A stretch of 44,674 bases of DNA from Candidatus Binataceae bacterium (lineage in GTDB: Bacteria > Desulfobacterota > Binatia > Binatales > Binataceae): the NCBI GenBank assembly GCA_030041155.1, contig JASHOJ010000227.1, forward strand, positions 1-44,674, in the 5' to 3' direction. Shown piece by piece: positions 1 to 9,099 of this stretch (position 1 is the first letter of the stretch; each line of letters opens with the position of its first letter). The position numbers and the translations under genes were made by a program. The notes below the pieces were generated by a model. It was not told the DNA's origin. It worked only from the letters and a program-made list of their open reading frames with translations, and did no database searches.

Positions 1-369
1 CGGCGGCGCGCCGCGAAATAACCGCGGTGGTCGATCGCCTGTTCGCCTCGATCAGGACTCCAGGCGGAACCTGAAAATCGCATTTCGCGAAAAACGGCTT
101 ATAGCGCGTTTTGCGATCGCGCGATGATGTGCAACACGGGGAAAGCGTTGCCAAAGCTTTCCGGGGCACGCCAAGGGCCTTTAAATGGCACTCCTGAAGC
201 AACCGTCGGCTGCAATTTCGGCATTAGCGCCCTGCCCCCTTCTACAAGCTCATCTACGAGGCGATCAGATCACGAAACTACAAGTGTCCAGTTGCTAGCT
301 GCCTGTGATGTCACGACCCGCTATCCGACTAACGCGCGGAGGACGGCGTGAGATCCGTCGCACAACCTC
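1..369. other. Intergenic region, no supported gene
   Basis: No convincing gene is seen. The first 21 bases could be the last codons of a plus-strand gene entering from the left (reading Arg-Arg-Arg-Ala-Ala-Lys then TAA), but this is too little to name. A 75-codon plus-strand frame from 124 has no ribosome binding site and a random-looking composition, and is rejected. Confidence 0.5.
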
Positions 370-480
370 TCAGCGACCGCTCCGTAACTCTCGGCGCAGG
401 GTCTCGACGTCGCCCGAATACCCCAGCAGAGCTTCAGCCACTTTGGCTTCCGCCGCTGTCCGCGCATCAATCGTTAGCAT
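370..480 (-). other. Possible small ORF or gene fragment, 36 codons
   Basis: An ATG-to-TGA frame on the minus strand reads as a plausible amphipathic, Ala/Glu/Arg-rich peptide ending in ETLRRELRSGR. An in-frame TAG lies directly before the ATG and no ribosome binding site is visible, so it may be the degraded 3' end of an older gene rather than a working small protein. A dispersed repeat begins only about 16 bases upstream of its start. No function can be given. Confidence 0.2.
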
Positions 481-495
481 CTAGCGCATGAAGGT

Positions 496-556
496 TCGTC
501 ATCCTGAACGGAGTCTGCGAAGTGAAGGATCTCGCGCGGTTCCTCCGCGCGCCCCA
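496..556 (-). repeat. Dispersed intergenic repeat, copy 1
   Basis: Read on the minus strand this has the layout GAGATCCTTCACTTCGC, a short centre, then GTTCAGGATGAC. The copy at 6404-6453 has the same layout (GAGATTCCTCGACTTCGC ... GCTCGGAATGAC) on the plus strand. Both lie outside genes. The pattern resembles short non-coding repeats scattered in many soil-bacterial genomes. The role is unknown, and copy number elsewhere in the genome cannot be seen here. Confidence 0.45.
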
Positions 557-633
557 AGCGGCAGCCGTCAGGCTGCGGCCGGAACAAGACATGATTGAGT
601 CTCCAGGCTATCGTGAGCGCCCGCGTTGAGCGG

Positions 634-1014
634 TCACGTTGCCGACAAACCCCTATTTAACATCTGGAAACCCGCTCGTTGGTCGCGGCGGGTTGCGCGG
701 CGGAGCTGCGCAATCAGTTCTTCCCGCGAGGGCGAAACGGGCAGTGGAACCCGCCGCAACCCATCGTGGCAATCACTACATTCGGTCCTCAAGTTGTAGA
801 GGGCATCTTTTTCGCTTCCAAGGCGCTTGTGGATGTAACCGATGGTTAGGGTAAGCGACTCTCGCTGGTCGAAGCAGCTCCGATCACCAAGCCTTGCCCC
901 GCATACCCGACACGTATAGTTGTCGCGGCGAAACACTTTGTGCCCCAGCTTATGTAAAATACTACGACCAACCTGGGGTCGAGCATCCTTATGATGCCCT
1001 AATCGCTTGTCCAT
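634..1014 (-). CDS. HNH-type nuclease domain protein
   Basis: A 126-residue protein with the core of an HNH (beta-beta-alpha metal) nuclease. It has a basic lead-in (VFRRDNYTCRVCG) with a first CxxC near residue 36, then a histidine in GYIHK, then NLRTECSDCHDG carrying the conserved Asn, a second CxxC and a final His. The two CxxC pairs would bind a structural zinc. The usual Asp-His-Ile of motif 1 is replaced by Gly-Tyr-Ile-His, so the catalytic His is displaced or the protein is inactive. The gene starts 27 bases after the small conserved gene at 1042-1260 and is probably co-transcribed with it. Whether it is a free-standing nuclease or a mobile-element remnant is open. Confidence 0.55.
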   Translation of the reverse strand: MDKRLGHHKDARPQVGRSILHKLGHKVFRRDNYTCRVCGARLGDRSCFDQRESLTLTIGYIHKRLGSEKDALYNLRTECSDCHDGLRRVPLPVSPSREELIAQLRRATRRDQRAGFQMLNRGLSAT

Positions 1015-1041
1015 GATCGTCTTGCGCTTCCGAACCCCAGC

Positions 1042-1260
1042 CTAATCCATCCCGAAGTAATCCTTCAGAATTCTTCGCAGTTGCTCGAGGCCTTCGGGCG
1101 AAAATCGTATCGATTGGCTAACCTTTCCAGGCATTCGTCGCGCCTCTGATCCATAGGTGTCGATCTGCAAAGTCTTCGTCCCGTCGTCCTGCTGCACGAT
1201 AGAATAAGTCGCGTCAGTATCGGTGTGCGGCGTGTCTTTTTCCAAGACTCGCAACTTCAT
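1042..1260 (-). CDS. Small conserved protein of unknown function
   Basis: About 72 residues from the ATG at 1260 (MKLRVLEKD). The open frame continues upstream to 1335, but that extra part is Pro/Cys-rich and looks non-coding, and a GTG at 1278 is an alternative start. The second half has the pattern TLQIDTYGSEARR-PGKVSQSIRF, then an amphipathic helix LEQLRRILKDYFGMD. From memory this resembles short proteins often found next to HNH nucleases; I cannot verify that here. It lies 92 bases downstream of uvrB and 27 bases upstream of the HNH gene, all on the same strand. No enzymatic motif is visible. Confidence 0.5.
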   Translation of the reverse strand: MKLRVLEKDTPHTDTDATYSIVQQDDGTKTLQIDTYGSEARRMPGKVSQSIRFSPEGLEQLRRILKDYFGMD

Positions 1261-1352
1261 CTCGCGGATTATTGCCACGGAGATCCCCTGCACGAATCTA
1301 CAGCAAGGCGGCGGAACTCGAAAGGCGAGTGGCACCCGCTGTCAACACGCGG

Positions 1353-3611
<2,259 letters not shown>

Positions 3612-3980
3612 GTTGAAACGCCGATTCTAGCAGAGATCCATCGGCCTCTGAACTTCTCGGATCGAAACTGCCGCCGCTGGATAGGCGTGATAATTCGCGG
3701 TGGAACCAAATGGGACAGCGGCGGCGCAGCGTTGGCCGACGCGCCGGATGGATACCGCTCAATTGAGCCGTTTTGCAGGCACTATCTCCACGAAATCGAA
3801 CGAATAGGGTTTGTGGCGGCCCGAACCCGCGGCACGTCGATTGCTGCGCATTTCTTTGCTACAGGCTCTATGATAGTTGCGGTGTGAAGCCATAGAGCAG
3901 TACGGTAAATTGGAAGTTGGCCACAGAAACCCGAGGGGTCGGCGCATCCGCGCCAGCCATCACAAACGGAGGCATCGAGT
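3612..3980. other. Intergenic region between uvrB and a secreted-protein gene
   Basis: A divergent upstream region of 369 bases. It must hold the promoters of uvrB (-) and of the small secreted protein (+). A ribosome binding site GGAGG at 3968-3972 stands 8 bases before the ATG at 3981. A TATGAT hexamer at 3869-3874 could be a -10 element, but no well-spaced -35 was found. Open frames here are not gene-like. Confidence 0.5.
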
Positions 3981-4307
3981 ATGAGGAAACTCTTGATCAC
4001 GACGGGAGCCGCGATTCTCGCGCTGGCGGTCGCAGGACCCGCCTTGGCCCAGAACTACAATGACGCCAATGCCAAAGCGGTCAGCGGCGGCTTCTACCAG
4101 GTGGCTTACTTCCCTGGGGTAAACGGCGACTGGGACGAACATCATGTATGGCGCAGCCAGGCGTGGTGGATAAAGCACCATCCCAACGAATGGCGGCAGC
4201 GCTATCCCAAATGGGACCAGGGCGCATACGACGCGCAACACGTTTGGCGCGACAAGGCATGGTGGATAAAGAACCATCCCAACGAATGGCGCGCATCGCA
4301 TCGTTAG
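3981..4307 (+). CDS. Small secreted protein with tandem WWIK-HPNEWR repeat
   Basis: A 108-residue protein with a clear Sec signal peptide (basic start MRKLL, hydrophobic core, Ala-Leu-Ala-Gln cleavage site near residue 23). The mature part has two copies of a block of about 20 residues built as HVWR--AWWIK-HPNEWR, 32 residues apart. At DNA level 4161-4195 and 4257-4291 are nearly identical. The repeats are extremely rich in Trp and His, which suggests an extracytoplasmic role such as binding a metal, haem or cell-wall ligand; that is inference. A strong ribosome binding site (GGAGG, 8 bases upstream) fixes the start, and a Rho-independent terminator at 4377-4411 closes the unit. I do not recognise the family. 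Confidence 0.8.
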   Translation: MRKLLITTGAAILALAVAGPALAQNYNDANAKAVSGGFYQVAYFPGVNGDWDEHHVWRSQAWWIKHHPNEWRQRYPKWDQGAYDAQHVWRDKAWWIKNHPNEWRASHR

Positions 4308-4376
4308 GTCCACGTCGTCGCTGACGTCTGACGACTGGCCTCCCGCCCGCGTTGCCGAGCCGCAGGCCGGAGGGTC

Positions 4377-4411
4377 AAAAGGCCGAACCGAGAACCGGTT
4401 CGGCCTTTTTT
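4377..4411 (+). terminator. Rho-independent terminator
   Basis: A perfect 10-bp stem (GGCCGAACCG at 4381-4390 with CGGTTCGGCC at 4396-4405), a 5-base loop and a run of six T (4406-4411). Four A precede the stem, so it could also serve the opposite direction. It ends the transcript of the gene at 3981-4307. Confidence 0.93.
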
Positions 4412-4492
4412 ATCGTGGATAAAATATGCGATTACTGTCGATTAACGGGCGAAAACGGGTTTAAGTCGGGATGGAAAAATATCAGAGGCCAG

Positions 4493-4522
4493 TTGCATTC
4501 AGGGTCCGAATATAACTATATT
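4493..4522 (+). promoter_or_regulatory. Candidate sigma-70 promoter of the OmpA-type gene
   Basis: TTGCAT at 4493-4498 and TATATT at 4517-4522 are 18 bases apart, in the only AT-rich stretch before the gene at 4614. This leaves a leader of about 85 bases. The hexamers are good but not perfect, so this is a suggestion. Confidence 0.35.
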
Positions 4523-4613
4523 TGCTCCGCCAATTGGCTTTCAATGACGCGTTGTAGCGGCGAGCGAGGGGTACAAGCACCGCACAAACACGCACTTGGT
4601 TGAGGAGGAGTCC

Positions 4614-5324
4614 ATGATTCGACAGTCAGGCCTGGTCAAATCCGTAGCCGCGTTCGCCAGCGTCGCATTTGCGATGGGCGCGCTCGCCGGATGCGCCAAC
4701 ATGCGTCAACCGCGCAAGTGGGGAAGCTGCGCGATAATTGGCGGCGCGCTTGGAGCTGCGGCCGGAGCCGCATCGGGGATTGTCATTGCGGATAGGAGTA
4801 CTCGCGCCCCGGCCTCAAATGACGCCAGGGTATTTTCCGGCGTAGGTGGTGCTGTAATTGGAGGCGCTATTGGAGCGGTTGCCGGACATTATCTTTGCGA
4901 TGAGGTAATCCCGCCGCCACCACCGCCACCACCGCCGCCTCCACCTCCTCCGCCGCCACCACCGCCGCCTCCGCCGCCGGTCAAGCAGAAGATCGTGCTG
5001 CGTGGCGTGCACTTCGATTTCAACAAGTACAACATCCGCCCCGGCGATGCGGCGGTGTTGGATGAAGCTGCCTCAACGCTGCAGTCCAATCCGAACGTCA
5101 AGATCGACGTTAACGGTTACTGCGACTCGATTGGCAGCGAAGAGTACAACCTGAAGCTGTCGGATCGGCGCGCTGACGCGGTCGCCAGTTACCTTGAGGG
5201 TAAGGGCATCTCCGCTGACCGCCTGATTCCGCACGGCTACGGCAAGACGGACTTCGTCGCGCCAAACGACACCGCGGCTGGCCGCGCCCAGAACCGCCGC
5301 GTCGAACTGGTGCCGATCGAATAA
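4614..5324 (+). CDS. OmpA-family lipoprotein with glycine zipper and polyproline spacer
   Basis: A 236-residue outer-membrane lipoprotein of the Pal/OmpA type. The start at 4614 is chosen because GAGGAGG lies just upstream; an earlier ATG at 4596 has none. A lipobox LAGC at residues 24-27 predicts lipidation of Cys27. Residues 40-98 contain two Gly/Ala-rich glycine-zipper stretches. Residues 100-122 are 23 consecutive prolines. The rest is an OmpA C-terminal domain (HFDFNKYNIRPGDAAVLDEA, then GYCDSIGSEEYNLKLSDRRA and a final NRRVELV) that non-covalently holds peptidoglycan. It probably tethers the outer membrane to the cell wall across the periplasm. It is monocistronic, with a terminator directly behind it. 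No tol genes are nearby, so calling it pal would be too specific. Confidence 0.92.
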   Translation: MIRQSGLVKSVAAFASVAFAMGALAGCANMRQPRKWGSCAIIGGALGAAAGAASGIVIADRSTRAPASNDARVFSGVGGAVIGGAIGAVAGHYLCDEVIPPPPPPPPPPPPPPPPPPPPPPPVKQKIVLRGVHFDFNKYNIRPGDAAVLDEAASTLQSNPNVKIDVNGYCDSIGSEEYNLKLSDRRADAVASYLEGKGISADRLIPHGYGKTDFVAPNDTAAGRAQNRRVELVPIE

Positions 5325-5350
5325 GTCGCACCGTCAGCTTCGGCTGAACC

Positions 5351-5389
5351 GGCCGGAACTCCGCGAGGGGTTCCGGCCGTTCTTTTTTC
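5351..5389 (+). terminator. Rho-independent terminator
   Basis: A 9-bp stem (GGCCGGAAC at 5351-5359 with GTTCCGGCC at 5370-5378), a 10-base loop, then GTTCTTTTTTCT. It lies 26 bases after the stop codon of the OmpA-type lipoprotein gene. Confidence 0.9.
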
Positions 5390-5610
5390 TCTTTGGTTTC
5401 TGTCGAGCGGAACGCTCAGGCGTATTATTGGAGCGAGGCGAGGTCTCGATTTCTGGCCTGGCAAGATCTTCGATAGGGCAACCGTAAAACGGTCAAAATG
5501 CCGCACGTTATGAGTGCGTGCGTTGAGAACAATGAGCACGGCGTCGGTCGTTAGGTTCGAAAATTGCCGGATCGCCCTCGAATGACAGTGGAAAAGTATG
5601 CCGGGCTTTC

Positions 5611-5639
5611 CTGACGTGGGAAAAAAAATCTGGTATACA
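5611..5639 (+). promoter_or_regulatory. Near-consensus sigma-70 promoter giving an almost leaderless mRNA
   Basis: CTGACG at 5611-5616, a 17-base spacer, then TATACA at 5634-5639 preceded by TGG (an extended -10). The predicted transcription start, about 5646, is only one or two bases before the ATG at 5648, so the mRNA would carry essentially no leader. The signal peptide that begins at that ATG supports it as the true start. Confidence 0.6.
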
Positions 5640-5647
5640 CCATTTCC

Positions 5648-6364
5648 ATGAAAGCGTTGGCTATAGGCGGATTAAGCTTCTCGTTGATAACGGTGATTGC
5701 TATCGCGCCTGCGCCGCGAACTTTCGCGCAGAGCGCCGCGCCCTCAGTCGCTGCCACCAGCCCTCCACATCCAGCGGCCGCTATAGCGCCCGACGTGACC
5801 CAGCGCGCCAATCAGGCGGCGGCGGTCGCCGTTTCCGCATCCTCAGATGCGTCGTCGCCGCACGCCTCGGCCAGCGCCGCTGCGATGAACAATTTGCCGG
5901 AGGAGCTCGGCGGATCGGCGCCAAATCCCGAACCGACCGCGTCGGTTGCGAAGAAAAAAACCATCACTCAGAAGGTGAAGGCGGTGGTCAAAAGCCTGAG
6001 CCCCGCCCGGCTACTGATGGATCGCGAGTATAAGAAAGCCTCGGCGGCTTTTCCGGCCTTCTGCAAGAACTGGCAGGACAGACTCCACCAGCGCGAGGTG
6101 AACAATCTGCAGCACATCGCCTGGCGTTTTCAAAATGGATTCGAGACCGCGCTCTACACCGGCTACAGCACGGTCGAGAGCTGCGAAGCGCATGAGTCGG
6201 CCCAGGGCTTCGCTATCGGCAAGCTCAGCTACGAGGAATATCACTACCTTATAAAGGCCAAGGACGAGGCGGACGAGAAGACCGCCAAAGCGACTCCCGT
6301 CGACGATACGCATACGACTGAGATCTTTCGCTGGGACAAAGGCCGCTGGTTCGACTTCCGCTAG
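5648..6364 (+). CDS. Secreted protein of unknown function
   Basis: A 238-residue protein with an N-terminal signal peptide (hydrophobic stretch to about residue 22, Ala-Gln site near 28). Next comes a long low-complexity Ala/Ser/Pro region (about 29-95), a Lys-rich patch (VAKKKTITQKVKAVVK), and a compact C-terminal domain from about residue 120. That domain is rich in aromatic and charged residues (FCKNWQDRLHQREVNN, HIAWRFQNGFETALYTGYS, IFRWDKGRWFDFR) and holds two Cys that could pair in the periplasm. I do not recognise the family. The low-complexity part looks like a linker that holds the C-terminal domain away from the membrane. The gene stands alone with its own promoter. Confidence 0.75.
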   Translation: MKALAIGGLSFSLITVIAIAPAPRTFAQSAAPSVAATSPPHPAAAIAPDVTQRANQAAAVAVSASSDASSPHASASAAAMNNLPEELGGSAPNPEPTASVAKKKTITQKVKAVVKSLSPARLLMDREYKKASAAFPAFCKNWQDRLHQREVNNLQHIAWRFQNGFETALYTGYSTVESCEAHESAQGFAIGKLSYEEYHYLIKAKDEADEKTAKATPVDDTHTTEIFRWDKGRWFDFR

Positions 6365-6403
6365 TCGCGAGAATCTGGTACCTGCTTCGCTAACGCGAAG
6401 CGG

Positions 6404-6453
6404 TCCGAGATTCCTCGACTTCGCTCGCGTTGCTCGCTGCGCTCGGAATGACA
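6404..6453 (+). repeat. Dispersed intergenic repeat, copy 2
   Basis: Begins with TCCGAG and ends with CTCGGAATGACA, so its ends can pair, with a centre of short TCGCTCGCG-like units. It has the same layout as the element at 496-556 in the other orientation. A small hairpin (GCTTCGC at 6384-6390 with GCGAAGC at 6395-6401) lies just in front of it and could help end the transcript of the gene at 5648-6364. Confidence 0.5.
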
Positions 6454-6582
6454 TGCTAGGGACGTATGGCGCAGCATATTTTCCGGACGCTATACAAGGA
6501 AAAGCAAGGCGGCTGGAAGACTTGCCAAAGTCTAGGAATCGTTGCGCGGTTTCTATCGCGCTTGCGCGCGATAACAAAAGAC

Positions 6583-6658
6583 TGGAGCGGGTGATCGGTT
6601 TCGAACCGACGACCTCGTGCTTGGCAAGCACGCGCTCTACCAACTGAGCTACACCCGC
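6583..6658 (-). tRNA. tRNA-Gly (anticodon GCC)
   Basis: On the minus strand the sequence folds as a complete cloverleaf of 76 bases. The acceptor stem is GCGGGTG/CACCCGC with discriminator T and an encoded CCA. The D arm is GCTC-AGTTGGTA-GAGC. The anticodon arm is CGTGC-TTGCCAA-GCACG (anticodon GCC), and the T arm contains GGTTCGAAACC. It reads GGC/GGU glycine codons. It lies between pgsA and the unknown secreted-protein gene. Confidence 0.97.
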
Positions 6659-6708
6659 TCGCAACTGGGCGGAGCTAATCGTTTATCGAGGGCTGGGCGG
6701 CCTGTCAA

Positions 6709-7296
6709 TCAAACTATTGCGCGGCGGCCGGAACTGCCATGAGTTCCGCGCCCGATCGCGCGCGCGACCTTGAGGAAGTAATCGGCGCCGGACCACACGC
6801 TGACCACCATCGCGATCCAGAGTATGAACATCCCGAAGGCGAAGAAGTTCACGTGAAAGTAGGTGTAATGAATCAGGAGGCCGTGAATCGCGATCGCCTG
6901 CAGTGACATCTTGTATTTTCCGAGCTCCTCCGCCGCCAGCACCATCCCTTCCATCGCGGCCACTCCGCGAAGACCGGTCACCGCAATTTCGCGCGCGACC
7001 AGCACCACCACTATCCACGCCGGCACGTGCGGAATTCGCGGCATCGCGCAGAGCATGATCAGGACCGATGCGACCAGAACCTTGTCCGCCATCGGATCGA
7101 GGAATTTGCCGAGCGGAGTAACCGAGTTATAGCTGCGCGCCAGGTAACCATCCAGGTAGTCCGAGATGGTCGCGAGAAAGAAAACCGCCGCCGCAATCGC
7201 CGCCGGAATTGGCGCGGTATAGGTCAGTAGCCACACCAGAACCGGGACGGTCGCGATCCGAAACAGGGTAAGCAGATTAGGAGTCGTCAGTTCCAC
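6709..7296 (-). CDS. pgsA: CDP-diacylglycerol--glycerol-3-phosphate 3-phosphatidyltransferase
   Basis: A 195-residue integral membrane enzyme that makes phosphatidylglycerol phosphate, the first committed step to phosphatidylglycerol and cardiolipin. It carries the full CDP-alcohol phosphotransferase signature at residues 46-71 (D46..DG..AR........G...D...D71), whose aspartates bind the metal ions. Several hydrophobic helices follow. The N-terminus (MELTTPNLLTLFRIATVP) is typical of PgsA. Length is normal for the family. The tRNA-Gly gene lies about 50 bases downstream on the same strand. Confidence 0.93.
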   Translation of the reverse strand: MELTTPNLLTLFRIATVPVLVWLLTYTAPIPAAIAAAVFFLATISDYLDGYLARSYNSVTPLGKFLDPMADKVLVASVLIMLCAMPRIPHVPAWIVVVLVAREIAVTGLRGVAAMEGMVLAAEELGKYKMSLQAIAIHGLLIHYTYFHVNFFAFGMFILWIAMVVSVWSGADYFLKVARAIGRGTHGSSGRRAIV

Positions 7297-7482
7297 GGCT
7301 TGACCATAAGCCGCAATCGGCGGCGCCTGCCTTCACTTTTCAGAGTATGGCAATCGTAAGCAGCGGGCAAATTGCTTTCCGCTCGTACCATGTTGACTGC
7401 CAAAGCCCGCCTAACATAGCGTCAAATCGAAACGGCGGTGCGCGCGTTGACTGTATTCCGTGCACGCTGGCGTGCTCTCCTG

Positions 7483-9081
7483 ATGCGCCCGAACCTCACA
7501 ACCGACTTCCTGGTGATTGGCGGCGGTATCGCCGGGCTGATGTACGCCCTCAAAGCGTGCGAATCGGGATCGGTCACCGTGCTCACCAAGGCCGGCAGCA
7601 CTGAAGCCAATACCAATTATGCGCAGGGTGGAATCGCTAGCGTGTGGAGCGTCGACGACTCCTTCGAGTCGCACGTGCAGGACACGCTGATTGCGGGTGC
7701 GGGCCTATGCGACCGCGCCGCGGTTGAAAGTATCGTGCGCGACGGCCCCGACGTGGTGCGCGATCTGATCCGGTTCGGCACCCGCTTTAGCCGAATCGAG
7801 CATGGCGGCGAAGACGAGTACGACCTGGGCCGCGAAGGCGGCCATAGCCATCGCCGAGTCCTTCATGCGCAGGATTTGACCGGCCAGGAGATCATGCGCG
7901 CGTTGACTGAGGCCGCGCGGCGGCATCCGAATATCCGCACGCTGGAAAATCACGTCGCGATCGACCTTCTGATCGAAGACAGCACCGGCGGATCGCCCGG
8001 AGCGTGCTGGGGAGCGTACGCATACGACCGCGAGAGCCAGGAGATCGGCCGGATTCTCGCCCGCGCCACGATTCTCGCAACCGGCGGCGCCGGCAAAGTC
8101 TACTTGTACACGACCAATCCCGACATCGCGTCGGGCGACGGGCTTGCGATGGCGTATCGGGCGGGCGCTAAAGTCGGAAATCTCGAGTTCTACCAGTTCC
8201 ATCCGACCTGCCTGTTCCATCCGGCGGCCAAATCGTTTCTGATCTCCGAGGCGCTGCGTGGCGAAGGCGCAATCCTCAAGCTTCCCGACGGCACCCGATT
8301 CATGAAGCGCTATGCCGACGCGGCGGAGCTAGCACCGCGCGACATAGTTGCCAGAGCGATCGACTCCGAGATGAAGCGGCACGGGCTGGATTGCGTGTTC
8401 CTAGATCTAAGCCATCGCGACGCCGCTTTCATCCGCTCGCGGTTCCCGAACATTTACAGCCGATGCCTCGGCTACGGCTTCGATATCACGACGGGCCCGA
8501 TTCCGGTCGTGCCTGCGGCGCATTACATGTGCGGCGGCGTGATGACGGACTTGAACGCGGCGACCGAGATTCCGCGCCTGTATGCGGCGGGAGAAGTCGC
8601 GATGACGGGGCTGCATGGCGCAAACCGGCTGGCGTCGAACTCGCTTCTGGAGGCGGCGGTGATGGGCCGGCGGGCGGCATCGGCATCGGCGAAGATGCTT
8701 GGCGCGGTGGCGGCGAATCCGCCCGAGTTTCCCGAATGGGATCCCGGCCGCGCAATTCGCGGCGAAGAGCGGGTGCTAATCACTCAGAGCTGGGACGAGA
8801 TTCGCCGCCTAATGTGGAATTATGTCGGAATCGTCCGTAGCGATCGGCGGCTCGCGCGCGCCCTTCGGCGAATCGAGCTTCTGAAGGAAGAGATCCACAG
8901 CTACTACTGGGATCACATCATTGATTCCGACTTGATCGAACTGCGCAACCTGGTGACGGTCGCGGAGCTGGTGGTGCGGTCCGCGATGGCGCGCGAGGAA
9001 TCGCGTGGCCTGCACTACAACATCGACCATCCGGAGATCGGCGGCCCCGAATGGCTGCGCCCCACCGTCCTGCGCCGGTAG
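7483..9081 (+). CDS. nadB: L-aspartate oxidase
   Basis: FAD enzyme that oxidises L-aspartate to iminoaspartate, the first step of de novo NAD synthesis. From the ATG at 7483 the protein has 532 residues. The Rossmann motif VIGGGIAG is at residues 11-18 and NTNYAQGGIAS follows. Later come EFYQFHPTCL and the active-site segment HGANRLASNSLLEA, both family hallmarks, and a C-terminal helical domain. The frame is open back to a GTG at 7438, but that adds 15 residues before the flavin fold, so 7483 is preferred. No nadA or nadC lies in the window. The gene converges on clpA with only 18 bases between. Confidence 0.95.
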   Translation: MRPNLTTDFLVIGGGIAGLMYALKACESGSVTVLTKAGSTEANTNYAQGGIASVWSVDDSFESHVQDTLIAGAGLCDRAAVESIVRDGPDVVRDLIRFGTRFSRIEHGGEDEYDLGREGGHSHRRVLHAQDLTGQEIMRALTEAARRHPNIRTLENHVAIDLLIEDSTGGSPGACWGAYAYDRESQEIGRILARATILATGGAGKVYLYTTNPDIASGDGLAMAYRAGAKVGNLEFYQFHPTCLFHPAAKSFLISEALRGEGAILKLPDGTRFMKRYADAAELAPRDIVARAIDSEMKRHGLDCVFLDLSHRDAAFIRSRFPNIYSRCLGYGFDITTGPIPVVPAAHYMCGGVMTDLNAATEIPRLYAAGEVAMTGLHGANRLASNSLLEAAVMGRRAASASAKMLGAVAANPPEFPEWDPGRAIRGEERVLITQSWDEIRRLMWNYVGIVRSDRRLARALRRIELLKEEIHSYYWDHIIDSDLIELRNLVTVAELVVRSAMAREESRGLHYNIDHPEIGGPEWLRPTVLRR

Positions 9082-9099
9082 CAGGATCGGTTGGCGCTG

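Larger units (their letters stand above)
4308..4613. other. Intergenic region with terminator and promoter
   Basis: These 306 bases hold the terminator of the small secreted-protein gene (4377-4411) and then an AT-richer stretch containing a candidate promoter (4493-4522) for the OmpA-type lipoprotein gene. An 83-codon plus-strand frame starting at 4352 runs through the terminator stem and is rejected. Confidence 0.6.
5325..5647. other. Intergenic region with terminator and promoter
   Basis: These 323 bases hold the terminator of the lipoprotein gene (5351-5389) and the near-consensus promoter at 5611-5639. Nothing recognisable lies between about 5400 and 5600. Confidence 0.6.

Noticed and set aside
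124-351. 75-codon plus-strand frame
   Set aside because: No ribosome binding site, no homology and low coding character.
4352-4603. 83-codon plus-strand frame
   Set aside because: Runs through a perfect terminator and a promoter region.
4815-5101. Minus-strand frames with poly-Gly or poly-Arg/Trp runs
   Set aside because: Reverse reading of the proline codon run of the OmpA-type lipoprotein.
6011-6664. 217-codon minus-strand frame starting inside the tRNA-Gly gene (begins MRAGVAQLVER)
   Set aside because: This is the well-known false protein obtained by translating a tRNA gene; the rest is antisense to the secreted-protein gene.
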